From Stutzerimonas zhaodongensis (lineage in GTDB: Bacteria; Pseudomonadota; Gammaproteobacteria; Pseudomonadales; Pseudomonadaceae): a DNA stretch of 64,000 bases. A program made the translations under genes and the position numbers. Below are positions 24,397 through 34,049 of this stretch, one piece after another. How positions within the stretch are numbered: the first letter of the stretch is position 1; every line of letters begins with the position of its first letter. Under the pieces are notes generated by a model. The model was not told the origin of the DNA, ran no database searches, and worked only from the letters and a program-made list of their open reading frames with translations. The DNA lies in contig NZ_RFFM01000001.1 of the NCBI RefSeq assembly GCF_003696365.1, forward strand, positions 186,001 to 250,000. Direction: 5' to 3'.

Positions 24397-24642
24397 ATGG
24401 GCATGAATGCCACGCAATTGATCAGGATGGCCAATCAGATTGGCGCCTTTTTCGCCTCCCAGCCCGATGCCGAGCAGGCTCGCACGGACTTCGCGCTGCA
24501 TCTCAAGCGCCAATGGGACCCGCAGATGCGCACGGCACTATTCGCTCATCTGGATGCCACTGCAGGCGAAGGGTTGAACCCGTTCGTGCTGCAGGCTCTG
24601 GGCGGGATACGCGAGCAGATAGAACCGCAGGTACACGCCTGA
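24397..24642 (+). CDS. fdsD: formate dehydrogenase delta subunit
   Basis: An 81-residue FdsD-family protein (MGMNATQLIRMANQIGAFF..., with RQWDPQMRTALFAHL in the middle), preceded by cggagcacgttc. FdsD is part of soluble NAD-dependent formate dehydrogenases, where it aids assembly or stability of the complex; it carries no cofactor motif. Here it precedes fdhD, the reverse of the fdsC-fdsD order seen in some other operons. Confidence 0.93.
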   Translation: MGMNATQLIRMANQIGAFFASQPDAEQARTDFALHLKRQWDPQMRTALFAHLDATAGEGLNPFVLQALGGIREQIEPQVHA

Positions 24643-24681
24643 GTCGAATATCCTTACAGCTCGACTGCAAGGAACACCCTC

Positions 24682-25509
24682 ATGCCTCGTCCTGCGCCCC
24701 TTAGTACCACCATGTCCGACGGCAATTCAGCGCCGGACGCTTATACCTATGCCGAGCTGGATGACGCGGCAGGTTCGGGTAGCGCTGTACTGGCCGAAGA
24801 ATGCGCGCTGGCCATCGCGTATAACGGCATCAGCCATGCGGTGATGATGGTCTCGCCCAGTGCGCTGGAAGACTTCGTGGTTGGCTTCAGCCTGAGCGGC
24901 GAGGTGGTCGGCGGCATCGACGACATACACGACATCCAGCTCAATCGTCGCGGTGACGCATTCAGCGCCGAAGTGCAGATCGGCAACAGGGCGTTCTGGG
25001 CGCTCAAGGAGCAGCGGCGCAATCTGGCCGGCACCAGCGGCTGCGGGCTTTGCGGCGTGGAGGCGATCGAACAGGCGCTGCCGCAATTGACCGCTCTGGC
25101 GCCCAGCCCGTTGCCCCCGGCCGCGCATCTGCACGATTTGCGCGCGCGCATCAACGATGTGCAGCGCCTGGCACGGCAAAGCGGTGCTCTGCACGCCGCG
25201 CTGTTTGTCGACGAGCAGGGCGAGATCGTGCTGTGCCGTGAAGACATTGGCCGCCACAACGCGCTGGACAAGCTGATTGGCGCGCTGAGACGGGAGGGCC
25301 GTGACGGCCGTCATGGCTTCGCCGTGGTCACCAGCCGATGCAGTCTCGAGTTGATTCACAAGGCCGTGCGTGCGGGGCTTTCGACCCTGGTCAGCCTCTC
25401 GGCGCCGACCGACCTTTGCGTGCGCTGGGCGCGCCAGCACCACCTCAATCTGATCCACCTGCCGCATCACAACGCGCCGCGGGTCTATAGCCCCGGAGCT
25501 GGCGCGTAA
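24682..25509 (+). CDS. fdhD: formate dehydrogenase accessory sulfurtransferase FdhD
   Basis: A 275-residue FdhD/FdsC. The essential pair Cys121/Cys124 is in TSGCGLCGVEAI, and the conserved CREDIGRHNALDKLIG region follows at about residue 183. FdhD transfers sulfur from IscS-type desulfurase to the bis-MGD cofactor, making formate dehydrogenase active. Start at 24682 after aaggaacaccctc; an internal ATG at 24712 is possible. Last gene of the fds operon, convergent with the kinase gene that follows. Confidence 0.95.
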   Translation: MPRPAPLSTTMSDGNSAPDAYTYAELDDAAGSGSAVLAEECALAIAYNGISHAVMMVSPSALEDFVVGFSLSGEVVGGIDDIHDIQLNRRGDAFSAEVQIGNRAFWALKEQRRNLAGTSGCGLCGVEAIEQALPQLTALAPSPLPPAAHLHDLRARINDVQRLARQSGALHAALFVDEQGEIVLCREDIGRHNALDKLIGALRREGRDGRHGFAVVTSRCSLELIHKAVRAGLSTLVSLSAPTDLCVRWARQHHLNLIHLPHHNAPRVYSPGAGA

Positions 25510-25515
25510 TAGCGG

Positions 25516-27615
25516 TTACTGCCCGCGTGCCAGCATGTTTCGAACTCGTGTCGCAAATTTTTCGACGGCGAATGGTTTGCTGATCATATCCATATCGGTG
25601 TCGAGAAAGCCGCTGCTTGCCGCTTGCTCGGCATAACCGGTCATGAATAGAACACGCAAGCCGGGGCGATGCTGGCGGGCTATATCGGCGAGCTGGCGCC
25701 CGTTCATTCCTGGCAAGCCGACGTCCGAGACAAGCAGGTCGATGCGCGCGCCGGTTTCTAGAATCTTCACCGCCGCGTTAGCCTCGGCAGCTTCAAGCGC
25801 CGCATAGCCGAGCATGCTAAGGACGTCGACCACCAGCAGGCGCACGGCTGGATCATCTTCGACCACCAGCACGGTCTCGCCTTCCAGCGCCTGAGGCGTC
25901 TGCTCCAATTGCTTGGCCGTCTCGGCCAGTACGGCCATATCATGATGGGCCGGCAGATAAAGAGTTACCTCGGTGCCTTTGTCGGGCTCGCTGCAGATAT
26001 GCACGTGGCCGCCGGCCTGCCGTGTGAAGCCGTAGATCATCGACAGTCCGAGGCCGGTGCCCTGGCCAATGGGTTTGGTGGTGAAGAAAGGCTCGAAGGC
26101 CGCAGCCAGTACCTTTGGCGTCATCCCGCATCCGCTGTCCAGAACGCTCAGACTTACATAACGTCCCGGCGGCAGCTCGCCGACTTCGGACTGGTTCGCC
26201 AGAAGCACATTGGCGGTGGTGATGTAGAGACTGCCACCCTTGGGCATGGCATCCCGCGCGTTGATAACCAGATTCAGAAGAGCGCTCTCCAGCTGATTCT
26301 CGTCGCTGTTGGCTGGCCAGAGTTCGGGTTCAAGCTGAGCGTCGACAAGGATGTGGCTGCCCAGTGTGCGCACCATGAGATCGCGCATGGACTCCACCAG
26401 CGAGTTGAGGTCGACGCATTTGAGATTCAATGGCTGACGCCGGGCAAAGGCCAGCAGCCGGTGAGTCAGCGCCGCGGCGCGATTTGCCGAGGTCGTGGCG
26501 GCATCTATAAAGCGTTGGGTTTCGGTATGGCGCCCGGACTCGTTATAGCGCTGGATCAGATCCAGGCCGCCTATGATCCCGGTGAGCATGTTGTTGAAGT
26601 CGTGGGCAATGCCACCGGTGAGTTGGCCGACTGCTTCCATCTTCTGGGCCTGGCGCAGGGCTTCCTGCGCCTGCTCGCGGCTGGCCATTTCCGTGAGCAG
26701 CCGCTCGTAGACCTCCGCCAGTGCATTGGTGCGTTCCTGGACGCGGCTTTCAAGGGTCTCATTAAGCTCGCGCAACGACTGTTCGGCTTGCCAGCGCTCG
26801 GTTACATCCTGCGCCAGCACGAAGAAGCCCAGCACTTCACCGTGCTCATCGCGGCGTGGCAGGTAATGCATCAGCGACTGGCGCGGGTGCCCATCCTTGT
26901 GCGGCAGGTGCGCTTCGAAGACCACGTCCTCGCCGGCCAGCGTCCGGGCGATTTCGTTCGCGCGCACGCTGATGGCTCGCTCGCCGACCACCTCGACCAG
27001 GCTTTTGCCGTAAAGCCAGGCAGGTGAATGGCCGAACCATTCTTCGTAGTAGCGGTTGTTGTAGCGGTAGCGCTGCTCCTTGTCGACGTAGCCGATCAAC
27101 ACTGGCAGCGCATCGACGATCATCTTCATTTCGCTTTCCCGGTGGCGCAGCGCTTCTTCTGCGCTGTGGCGCATGCACAGGAGTTGCCCGCCAATCGACG
27201 CGCCATCGCGGACCGGGCTCAGCGACAGGTCGACCCAAACGCTCCCGCCTGTTTCGACGCCGTTGGAAAAACACTGATGGTGCAGCTGGATAGCGTTGCC
27301 CTGCGCAGCGCTCGCTCGTGCGTCGAGCAGTCCTGGCCAGACTGTGGCCCAGGTATTCGAGACCGGCTGCCCCAGCGCGGTGGGATGCTTACGGCCGATC
27401 AGTTCGGCATGGGCATCGTTGTACAGTTGCACGCCGGCTTCGCCCCAGAGCGCGCACATGGGCAGTGGGGCATCGAGCAATATGTCTAGCAGCACCCGCA
27501 GCGCGACAGGCCAGTCATCGAGCGGGCCCAGCGCTGTAGCGCTCCAGTCATGGTCCCTGATGCGTCGCCCCATTTCGCTACCGTCATGCGGCCAGAGCCC
27601 CGGATCTACTGCCAT
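25516..27615 (-). CDS. hybrid sensor histidine kinase/response regulator (soluble, PAS-type)
   Basis: About 699 residues from the ATG at 27615 (preceded by tggaagactt); the frame stays open further upstream. No transmembrane segment is visible. Order: an N-terminal PAS-like domain ([20 protein letters not shown] start, characteristic of a kinase group), a second PAS (about 160-290), coiled coil, HisKA with [13 protein letters not shown] (His near 338), HATPase_c ([24 protein letters not shown]) and a C-terminal receiver ([11 protein letters not shown]; phospho-acceptor Asp near 632 in [11 protein letters not shown]). It belongs to the HDFNN-type kinases. Signal and output are unknown; no partner regulator lies adjacent. 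Confidence 0.9.
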   Translation of the reverse strand: MAVDPGLWPHDGSEMGRRIRDHDWSATALGPLDDWPVALRVLLDILLDAPLPMCALWGEAGVQLYNDAHAELIGRKHPTALGQPVSNTWATVWPGLLDARASAAQGNAIQLHHQCFSNGVETGGSVWVDLSLSPVRDGASIGGQLLCMRHSAEEALRHRESEMKMIVDALPVLIGYVDKEQRYRYNNRYYEEWFGHSPAWLYGKSLVEVVGERAISVRANEIARTLAGEDVVFEAHLPHKDGHPRQSLMHYLPRRDEHGEVLGFFVLAQDVTERWQAEQSLRELNETLESRVQERTNALAEVYERLLTEMASREQAQEALRQAQKMEAVGQLTGGIAHDFNNMLTGIIGGLDLIQRYNESGRHTETQRFIDAATTSANRAAALTHRLLAFARRQPLNLKCVDLNSLVESMRDLMVRTLGSHILVDAQLEPELWPANSDENQLESALLNLVINARDAMPKGGSLYITTANVLLANQSEVGELPPGRYVSLSVLDSGCGMTPKVLAAAFEPFFTTKPIGQGTGLGLSMIYGFTRQAGGHVHICSEPDKGTEVTLYLPAHHDMAVLAETAKQLEQTPQALEGETVLVVEDDPAVRLLVVDVLSMLGYAALEAAEANAAVKILETGARIDLLVSDVGLPGMNGRQLADIARQHRPGLRVLFMTGYAEQAASSGFLDTDMDMISKPFAVEKFATRVRNMLARGQ

Positions 27616-27786
27616 AAGTCTTCCATCAAGGTGCGGCGGTCGATCGACGACCTCACGTGTGGCGGCATTCACTTGCCTGGTGCGGTTCGGCGCATGCCTG
27701 CCCATCTGTGTACGTCATGCATGCGATTGCCCTTGTGACGCGGGGCTCGCTGGAAATCGAAGTTAAGCACGACGGCGGTGCTTCGT

Positions 27787-28467
27787 TCAGGTCGCATTGC
27801 CCTGAAGATTGCGAATCAGCTCCAGATAATCGTCGACGGCGGTGAACTCCTCGGTGTTTTTAGGCCCGCGGCGGCTGTCCGGCTCGCTGATCGCCAGCAG
27901 ATGGGCGATGCCGAATGCGCGAGCGCTACGCAGGACCGGCAGGCTGTCGTCGATGAAAAGAGAAGTGACCGGATCGAAATCAAGATCCGCCTTCAAGGCA
28001 TACCAGAACTGCGCCTGCTCTTTGGGAAACCCATAGTCATGGGAGCTGATCAGGCGGTCGAACCAGGGCGCCAGCTCGATGCGCTCAAGCTTGAGCGACA
28101 GCGAGTCACGGTGGGCGTTGGTGATCAGCACTACCTGCTTGCCGGACTGGCGCAACGCTGCGAGGAATTCGTCGGCTGCAGGCCGCAGGGCGATCAGCTC
28201 GGCGATTTCGCGCTTCATCTCGCGGATTGGCAGGTTCAGCTCCCGGGTCCAGAAATCCAGACAGTACCAGGTGAGTTTTCCCTCGTGCTCGTTGAACAGC
28301 GGCGCTAGTTCCATTTCCGCCATGGCGCGGCTGATGCCATGCAGCTCTGCATAGCGCTGGGGCAGGAATTCGAGCCAGAAATGGTTATCGAAATGCAGGT
28401 CCAGAAGCGTGCCGTCCATGTCCAGCAGGACGGTGTCGATCTCGGACCAGGGCAGCGAGGTGATCAT
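27787..28467 (-). CDS. yrfG: HAD-family nucleotidase YrfG (GMP/IMP nucleotidase)
   Basis: A 226-residue haloacid-dehalogenase phosphatase. Motif I is LLDMDGTLLD (Asp16, Asp18), motif II LITNAHRDS, and motif IV LFIDDSLPVL. The length and the SHDYGFPKEQAQFW stretch fit YrfG, a purine nucleotide 5'-phosphatase. The start at 28467 follows gaagagccaacc; the longer frame to 28533 has no good leader. It is divergent from nudE, the same pairing as in many gammaproteobacteria. Confidence 0.88.
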   Translation of the reverse strand: MITSLPWSEIDTVLLDMDGTLLDLHFDNHFWLEFLPQRYAELHGISRAMAEMELAPLFNEHEGKLTWYCLDFWTRELNLPIREMKREIAELIALRPAADEFLAALRQSGKQVVLITNAHRDSLSLKLERIELAPWFDRLISSHDYGFPKEQAQFWYALKADLDFDPVTSLFIDDSLPVLRSARAFGIAHLLAISEPDSRRGPKNTEEFTAVDDYLELIRNLQGNAT

Positions 28468-28588
28468 GGTTGGCTCTTCGTTTGGCGAGTGAGTAATGGT
28501 GCGACAGCGGTTGATTCGATGCAAAGCGTTCACGGTCAGCGCAAAAAGCCGGGTTATGATTGTGGTTCGCGTTTAAAGGATAGCTCCC

Positions 28589-29155
28589 ATGCGCCAGAAA
28601 CCTACCGTGCTTGCCCGAGAGATCGTTGCCACCAGCCGTCTGTTCCGCGTCGAGGAACTGCAGCTGCGGTTCTCAAACGGTGTCGAGCGTACTTACGAAC
28701 GGCTGGTCGGCAAGGGCGTCGGCTATGGGGCGGTGATGATCGTCGCGCTGGAAGCCGATGGCCGAGCACTGCTGATTGAGGAGTATTGCGGCGGCACCGA
28801 TACCTACGAACTGTCGCTGCCCAAAGGCCTGATCGAGCCGGGCGAAGATGTGCTCGACGCCGCCAATCGTGAGTTGAAGGAAGAGGCCGGATTTGGAGCG
28901 CGGAGTCTCGAGTTGCTGACCGAGCTGTCGCTCTCGCCCGGTTACATGAGCCAGAAGATTCAGGTGGTGCTCGCTCGCGACCTTTATCCCGAACAGCTGC
29001 CCGGTGACGAGCCGGAGCCGATGCGTGTCGATCGCGTGGATCTACGCGAACTCTCCAGCCTCATCCAAAACCCGCAGTTCACTGAAGGTCGCGCGCTGGC
29101 GGCCTTGTACCTGGCGCGTGATCTGCTGACCCAACGAGGGGAATTCGTCCTGTGA
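28589..29155 (+). CDS. nudE: ADP compounds hydrolase NudE
   Basis: A 188-residue Nudix hydrolase with ribosome binding site aaaggatagctccc. The Nudix box is intact as GLIEPGEDVLDAANRE followed by LKEEAGFG (about residues 80-102), with the catalytic Glu residues. NudE cleaves ADP-linked compounds such as ADP-ribose, NADH and Ap3A to AMP. It overlaps the cysQ start by four bases (GTGA), so the two are co-translated; both act on small nucleotide by-products. Confidence 0.94.
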   Translation: MRQKPTVLAREIVATSRLFRVEELQLRFSNGVERTYERLVGKGVGYGAVMIVALEADGRALLIEEYCGGTDTYELSLPKGLIEPGEDVLDAANRELKEEAGFGARSLELLTELSLSPGYMSQKIQVVLARDLYPEQLPGDEPEPMRVDRVDLRELSSLIQNPQFTEGRALAALYLARDLLTQRGEFVL

Positions 29156-29967
29156 GTCATCCCTATCTGGCACCGGTTATCGATCTGGTTCGCAAAGCCG
29201 GTCAAGCCATCCTTCCGCATTGGCGCACCGATGTGCAGGTGCACGAAAAGGCCGATGCATCGCCGGTGACTGCTGCCGATATGGCCGCCCATCACCTCCT
29301 GGCTGACGGGCTGCGTGGGCTGGACGCCGCTATTCCTGTCCTCTCGGAGGAAGATTGCGAACTCGGCCTGGGCGAACGCAGCGCCTGGACGCGCTGGTGG
29401 CTGGTCGACCCGCTGGACGGCACCAAGGAGTTCATCGCCGGCAGTGAAGAATTCACCGTCAACGTGGCGCTGATCGAACAGGGCCGCGTGCTATTCGGCG
29501 TGGTCGGCATCCCTGCCAACGGCCGCTGCTATTACGGCGGCGCGGATTTCGGCGCCTGGCGCGCCGAGGCGGACGGCGCTGCGCAACCGCTGCGGGTGCG
29601 ACAGCATCCTGCGGAGGGTTTCACCGTGGTAGCCAGCCGCCGGCATTCGAGCCCGGCGCAAGAGCATTTGCTCGACGGATTGCGCCAGCGCTTCGGAGAG
29701 CTGGTATTGGCTAACGTTGGCAGTTCATTGAAGCTCTGCCTGCTGGCCGAAGGCGCTGCCGATTGCTACCCGCGTCTGGCGCCAACCTCGCAATGGGATA
29801 CGGCTGCTGCCCAGGGCGTGCTCGAGGGGGCGGGGGGCGAGGTGCTCGATGTCGCCGGGGCTGTATTGACTTACGAGGCGCGCGAAAGCTACCTCAACCC
29901 ATCGTTTCTGGCGCTGCCTCGCAATGCCGAGTGGCGCGACGAGCTGATCGGGCTGGCGAACCGCTAG
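29152..29967 (+). CDS. cysQ: 3'(2'),5'-bisphosphate nucleotidase CysQ
   Basis: A 271-residue inositol-monophosphatase-fold enzyme. Metal-binding motifs: LSEED (near residue 65), DPLDGTKEF (from about 86) and WDTAAAQGVLEGAGG (from about 214). CysQ removes the 3'-phosphate from PAP (3'-phosphoadenosine 5'-phosphate) made during sulfate assimilation. It starts at a GTG that overlaps the nudE stop, giving a nudE-cysQ pair. Confidence 0.94.
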   Translation: MSHPYLAPVIDLVRKAGQAILPHWRTDVQVHEKADASPVTAADMAAHHLLADGLRGLDAAIPVLSEEDCELGLGERSAWTRWWLVDPLDGTKEFIAGSEEFTVNVALIEQGRVLFGVVGIPANGRCYYGGADFGAWRAEADGAAQPLRVRQHPAEGFTVVASRRHSSPAQEHLLDGLRQRFGELVLANVGSSLKLCLLAEGAADCYPRLAPTSQWDTAAAQGVLEGAGGEVLDVAGAVLTYEARESYLNPSFLALPRNAEWRDELIGLANR

Positions 29968-30065
29968 ACGAACGCCGTTACGGCCGCCCACCACCGGATC
30001 GGACTGGCCCGGACAGCAGCCATGCCAGGAACTCGCACCCTGGCCAAGCCAAGCGGAGCGTCGTT

Positions 30066-32930
30066 GTGTCGAAAACCCCTACCGGTATACGCCAATGGAT
30101 CTGGCGCGCCTTCGTCCAGACTGCGCTGATTCCACTGGTGCTGGTCGAGGTCGTGCTGGTCGCTACCTATCTGTTATCCAACAGCGCCATCCGCGACGCG
30201 CAGATCGAACACCTGCGCGAGACGGCGCTAGCCGAGCTGCAGGCCGCGGCAGCACTGGAGACACGGATAATCGACGAGCAACTTCAGCAGGTAGCGCGCT
30301 CGACCCGGCTGCTGCGCAACTTCACGGCACGCGCGCTGGCCGAAGATGAGCCTGTAGCTCCGCGGGCCTTGAGCTTCACCGAAGACGGGGTGCGCTACAG
30401 CCCCGAGAATGATGGTGGTGCTGCCAGCTTCTACTCAGGGGCGACGCCACCGGAGCACCAGGATTTGCAGAAGGTCGCCAGGCTGCACCGGCTCAATCCC
30501 CTGCTGATGGAGCTGCAGGCCGGCAATCCATTGATCGCCAGTCTCTACTTCAACAGCTGGGACAGTTACAACCACATCTATCCATGGTTCGACACGGCGC
30601 AGCAGTATCCGCCGGACATGAACATCCCGGACTACAACTTCTATTACCTGGCCAACGCCTGGCATAACCCCGCCCGCAAGGTGGTCTGGACCGATGTGTA
30701 CCTCGATCCGGCCGGCCACGGTTGGATGATGTCGGCCATCGCTCCGGTATACCGTGGCGATTTTCTCGAAGGCGTCGTGGGTGTAGATGTCACGGTGGGG
30801 GGCATCCTCGAGCAGATCGGCACCCTGCGCGTGCCGTGGAACGGCTACGCCGTGTTGGTCAGCCGTGATCTGAGCATCATGGCGTTGCCCGAAGCGGGTG
30901 AGCGCGAGTTCGGCCTGGACGAACTGACCAAACACTCCTACGACGAGGCGGTACGCCGCGAAATATTCAAACCCGAGGACTTCCGTCTTGATCGTCGTGG
31001 GCAGACACGCAAGCTGGCCCAGGCGCTGGCCGCCCAGAATGAGGGGGTGATGCGTCTCGAATTGGGCGGCGAGCAAAGGCTGGTCGCCTGGACAACGGTA
31101 CGGCAGACCGGCTGGCACCTGCTGGCGGTGGTCGATGAAGCCGAGGTCTTTAGCCAGACCAACGCCCTTGCCAATCGCTTTCAGCACATCGGCTATCTCA
31201 TGATTGCCGGTCTGGTGCTGTTCTACCTGGCGTTCTTTGCCTACATGTGGCTGCGTGCGCGCCGACTGAGCGAGTCGCTGCTGACGCCTATTTTTCAGAT
31301 ATCCACGATGATGGGGCAGATCGGACTGGGTCGACTGCGGCCGCAGCGTGTCGCTTCGGATATCCGCGAGCTCGATGATCTGGCGCAGCACACCCAGGCG
31401 ATCGGCGCTCAGCTGGAGCATAGTGAGTCTCAGCGCACCCAGGCCCAGGAGCGACTCGAGCTGGTTCTGGAGAGCGCAACGGACAGCCTCTGGGAATTCG
31501 ACACGCGTAGCGACACCCTGCAGTTGCGTGGCCGTCTGCCGGCGCGCTTCGGCCTGCCCGCGGCGCAGCTCAGCGAATCGCAGTTTCTGCAGCGCGTCCA
31601 TCCACAGGACCTTGCGCACGTGAAAGCCGAGGTGGAGCGCATGCACCGTGGCCATACCCTGCACTACGAAAGCGAGTTCCGGTTCGCCGATGCGCTTGGC
31701 GATTACCACTGGCTGCTAAGCCGGGGCCGGGTGCTCGAACGTGATCCTCAGACGGGCCAGGCGACACTGATCGCGGGCACTCATGTGGATATCGATGCAA
31801 TCAAGCGTGGCGAGGAAAACCTGCGCCTGGCCACCCAGCAAGCCCAGGCCGCCAATCAGGCAAAAACGCACCTGATCTCCAGCATCAGCCACGAACTGCG
31901 CACTCCGCTCAATGCCATTCTTGGCTTCGCTCAGCTGATGCGCATGGACTGCTCGCCGGATGCCGATCCCGAGGCCGCCGACTATCTGGATGAAATCCTG
32001 CTGGCCAGCCGTCATCTGAATCAGCTTCTCGGCGACATCCTCGACTGGTCCAGTCTGCAGGCTGAGCGGCCTCGGCTGGCGCTCGAGCGTGTTGAAGTCA
32101 CGGCGCTGATGCGTGAGTGCGCAGAGCTGGTAGCCCTCGATGTCCAGCGCCACGGCCTGCGGCTGGATTTCGACGTGCCGTCCGCTCCCATCGACGTGCG
32201 CGCCGAGCCGCGGCGTTTGCGTCAGGTGTTGCTCAACCTGTTGTCCAACGCCATCAAATACAACAGCCCTGCAGGGGCGATCCGGCTCAGTATCGAAATG
32301 GTCGCAGGCCAGGTGCGGCTGCAGGTCGAGGATACCGGGATGGGTATCGACGAGACCTTGCAAGCCAGGATGTTCGAACCATTCCAGCGGCTCGGCCGGG
32401 AAAGCTCGAACATTCAGGGCGCCGGCATCGGCCTGTCCCTGTGCCTGGAGTACGCCAAGTTGATGGGGGGCAGTATCGGCGTGAAGAGTGCGCCAGGCGC
32501 GGGGAGTCGATTCTGGATAGCCTTGTCGCCGCTCGACCCGAAGCGCCTGCCTCTGACTCGCGAACGGCCCCGGATTGTCTATGCCGAGGATGATCCGGCC
32601 AGTCAGTTACTGGTGCGCAAGGCCCTGGCGGAACTGGGCGAGGTTGTGGTGATCGGCAATGGTCGACAGGCGCTCGAGCAAGTGCTGGACGATCCGCCGG
32701 AGCTGTTACTACTCGATCTCAACCTGCCTGAGCTGGACGGCGAGCGCTTGCTGCATCTGCTGAGACAGTCGCCGGAGACGCGGCGGCTGCCGGTCATCGT
32801 CCTCAGCGCAGCCAGTGTGCGAAAGGACGAGATCGACTGTCAGGGCTGGTTGAGCAAACCCCTTGATCTGGAGGCGCTGCGCCGGCGGGTGCGTGACTGC
32901 CTGCAGGCGCTGGATCTGAGTCCGAACTGA
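30066..32930 (+). CDS. membrane hybrid histidine kinase with dCache sensor
   Basis: 954 residues from a GTG at 30066 with ggag seven bases upstream; the long open frame before it is not coding. A first transmembrane helix (about 16-40), a large periplasmic dCache domain (about 45-365; PDMNIPDYNFYYLANAWHNP and GWMMSAIAPVYRGDFLEGVVG are typical), a second transmembrane helix (about 376-398), a HAMP-like linker, a PAS domain (about 455-570), HisKA with SSISHELRTPLNAILGF (His near 608), HATPase_c (LLNLLSNAIKYN, GAGIGLSL) and a receiver domain with Asp near 884 in LLLLDLNLPELDG. dCache domains bind small molecules such as amino or carboxylic acids. No cognate output gene is adjacent. Confidence 0.93.
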   Translation: MSKTPTGIRQWIWRAFVQTALIPLVLVEVVLVATYLLSNSAIRDAQIEHLRETALAELQAAAALETRIIDEQLQQVARSTRLLRNFTARALAEDEPVAPRALSFTEDGVRYSPENDGGAASFYSGATPPEHQDLQKVARLHRLNPLLMELQAGNPLIASLYFNSWDSYNHIYPWFDTAQQYPPDMNIPDYNFYYLANAWHNPARKVVWTDVYLDPAGHGWMMSAIAPVYRGDFLEGVVGVDVTVGGILEQIGTLRVPWNGYAVLVSRDLSIMALPEAGEREFGLDELTKHSYDEAVRREIFKPEDFRLDRRGQTRKLAQALAAQNEGVMRLELGGEQRLVAWTTVRQTGWHLLAVVDEAEVFSQTNALANRFQHIGYLMIAGLVLFYLAFFAYMWLRARRLSESLLTPIFQISTMMGQIGLGRLRPQRVASDIRELDDLAQHTQAIGAQLEHSESQRTQAQERLELVLESATDSLWEFDTRSDTLQLRGRLPARFGLPAAQLSESQFLQRVHPQDLAHVKAEVERMHRGHTLHYESEFRFADALGDYHWLLSRGRVLERDPQTGQATLIAGTHVDIDAIKRGEENLRLATQQAQAANQAKTHLISSISHELRTPLNAILGFAQLMRMDCSPDADPEAADYLDEILLASRHLNQLLGDILDWSSLQAERPRLALERVEVTALMRECAELVALDVQRHGLRLDFDVPSAPIDVRAEPRRLRQVLLNLLSNAIKYNSPAGAIRLSIEMVAGQVRLQVEDTGMGIDETLQARMFEPFQRLGRESSNIQGAGIGLSLCLEYAKLMGGSIGVKSAPGAGSRFWIALSPLDPKRLPLTRERPRIVYAEDDPASQLLVRKALAELGEVVVIGNGRQALEQVLDDPPELLLLDLNLPELDGERLLHLLRQSPETRRLPVIVLSAASVRKDEIDCQGWLSKPLDLEALRRRVRDCLQALDLSPN

Positions 32931-32939
32931 CCCGCTGCC

Positions 32940-33929
32940 TCACTCGGCGCGCTCGCTGCAAAGGTCGACGGCGAACCAATGCTCGACCTCGGATTGCGGT
33001 AGGCCCGCACCAAGCAGCGAGAAAAGCTTGCCCAGCGCCGCTTCGCGAGTCATGCCACCGCCGGAGATCAGGCCTGTAGCAGCAAGCTTGCCACCCGCGG
33101 CGTAGATGTCGAAGTCGACATGCCCCTGCGGGCACTGACTGATGGCGACAAGCACGACACCGCGCCGATGTGCTTTCGACAGCGCATCCAGCAGTTGCGC
33201 ATCGTCGGACGGCCCGGTGCCGCTGCCGTAGCACTCCAGTACCAAGCCCTTCACGCCACTTTCCAGCACGCCATTGAGTTGCGCCGCGGTGATCCCGGGA
33301 TACAGCGGCAACACTGCAAGCGGGACCGGTCGGCGCGTCTGCCGGAAATCGAGCGAGCCGGGCACCGGCACGTGCTGACCTGTGCGCATCCTCGGCAACA
33401 CACCAAATGCCTCGAGGCTGGCCGTACCGAGTTTGCTGGCCCGCACGCCCGGCATCAGCTTGCCGCTGAAGAACAGCTGAACGCCCGTCTCGACACCGTT
33501 GGAAAGTGCCTGCATGGCGCCGAACAGATTGTCCCAGGCATCACTACCGGATACACCCGCGGGCAGCATCGAACCAGTCAGCACTACCGGGACTTCCAGC
33601 CCGAGTAACAAAAAACTCAGCGCTGCAGCGCTGTAAGCCAGCGTGTCCGTGCCATGCAGCACCAATACGCCATCGCAACCATCCTGCTCTACGCCGTTGC
33701 GAATCGCCTCGGCCATCGCCAGCCAGTTGCGCTGATTCATGTTGGCACTGTCTATCGGCGGCAGCAGCTCGCGGAATTGCCAGTCTGGCAGCTGTAGCGA
33801 GGGCAGCTGCGCCTGCTGAGCGCCTAGGCGTTCGGCAAAGCCAGAGGCGGGCATCAGGCCTTCGCTGCTTTGCTGCATGCCGATGGTGCCGCCGGTGTAC
33901 AGCACCAGGATATTTCTGGATGCCGGCAT
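32940..33929 (-). CDS. L-asparaginase (type I-like, cytoplasmic)
   Basis: A 329-residue asparaginase; the start at 33929 has aaaggagatcccc just upstream, so the longer frame is rejected. Active-site threonines are in LYTGGTIG (about residues 10-17) and VLHGTDTLAYSA (about 92-103). There is no signal peptide, which favours a cytoplasmic AnsA-type role, hydrolysing asparagine to aspartate and ammonia. Neighbouring alanine symporter, aspartase and dicarboxylate/amino-acid symporter genes suggest a local theme of Asn/Asp/Ala use. It is convergent with the dCache kinase. Confidence 0.92.
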   Translation of the reverse strand: MPASRNILVLYTGGTIGMQQSSEGLMPASGFAERLGAQQAQLPSLQLPDWQFRELLPPIDSANMNQRNWLAMAEAIRNGVEQDGCDGVLVLHGTDTLAYSAAALSFLLLGLEVPVVLTGSMLPAGVSGSDAWDNLFGAMQALSNGVETGVQLFFSGKLMPGVRASKLGTASLEAFGVLPRMRTGQHVPVPGSLDFRQTRRPVPLAVLPLYPGITAAQLNGVLESGVKGLVLECYGSGTGPSDDAQLLDALSKAHRRGVVLVAISQCPQGHVDFDIYAAGGKLAATGLISGGGMTREAALGKLFSLLGAGLPQSEVEHWFAVDLCSERAE

Positions 33930-34049
33930 GGGGATCTCCTTTATGAAACAGGGGCCTTGCCAGACCGCGGAGAACGGTTGCGTGCGCTCACGCGTGCTTC
34001 GTTTCACACGGCCTGAAAGGCCCCTGTCATGCAACGTCTCTGCCAACCG

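Noticed and set aside
29763-30065. N-terminal extension of the dCache kinase frame
   Set aside because: It overlaps cysQ coding sequence and is not membrane-like; the GTG at 30066 has a good ribosome binding site and starts just before the first membrane helix.
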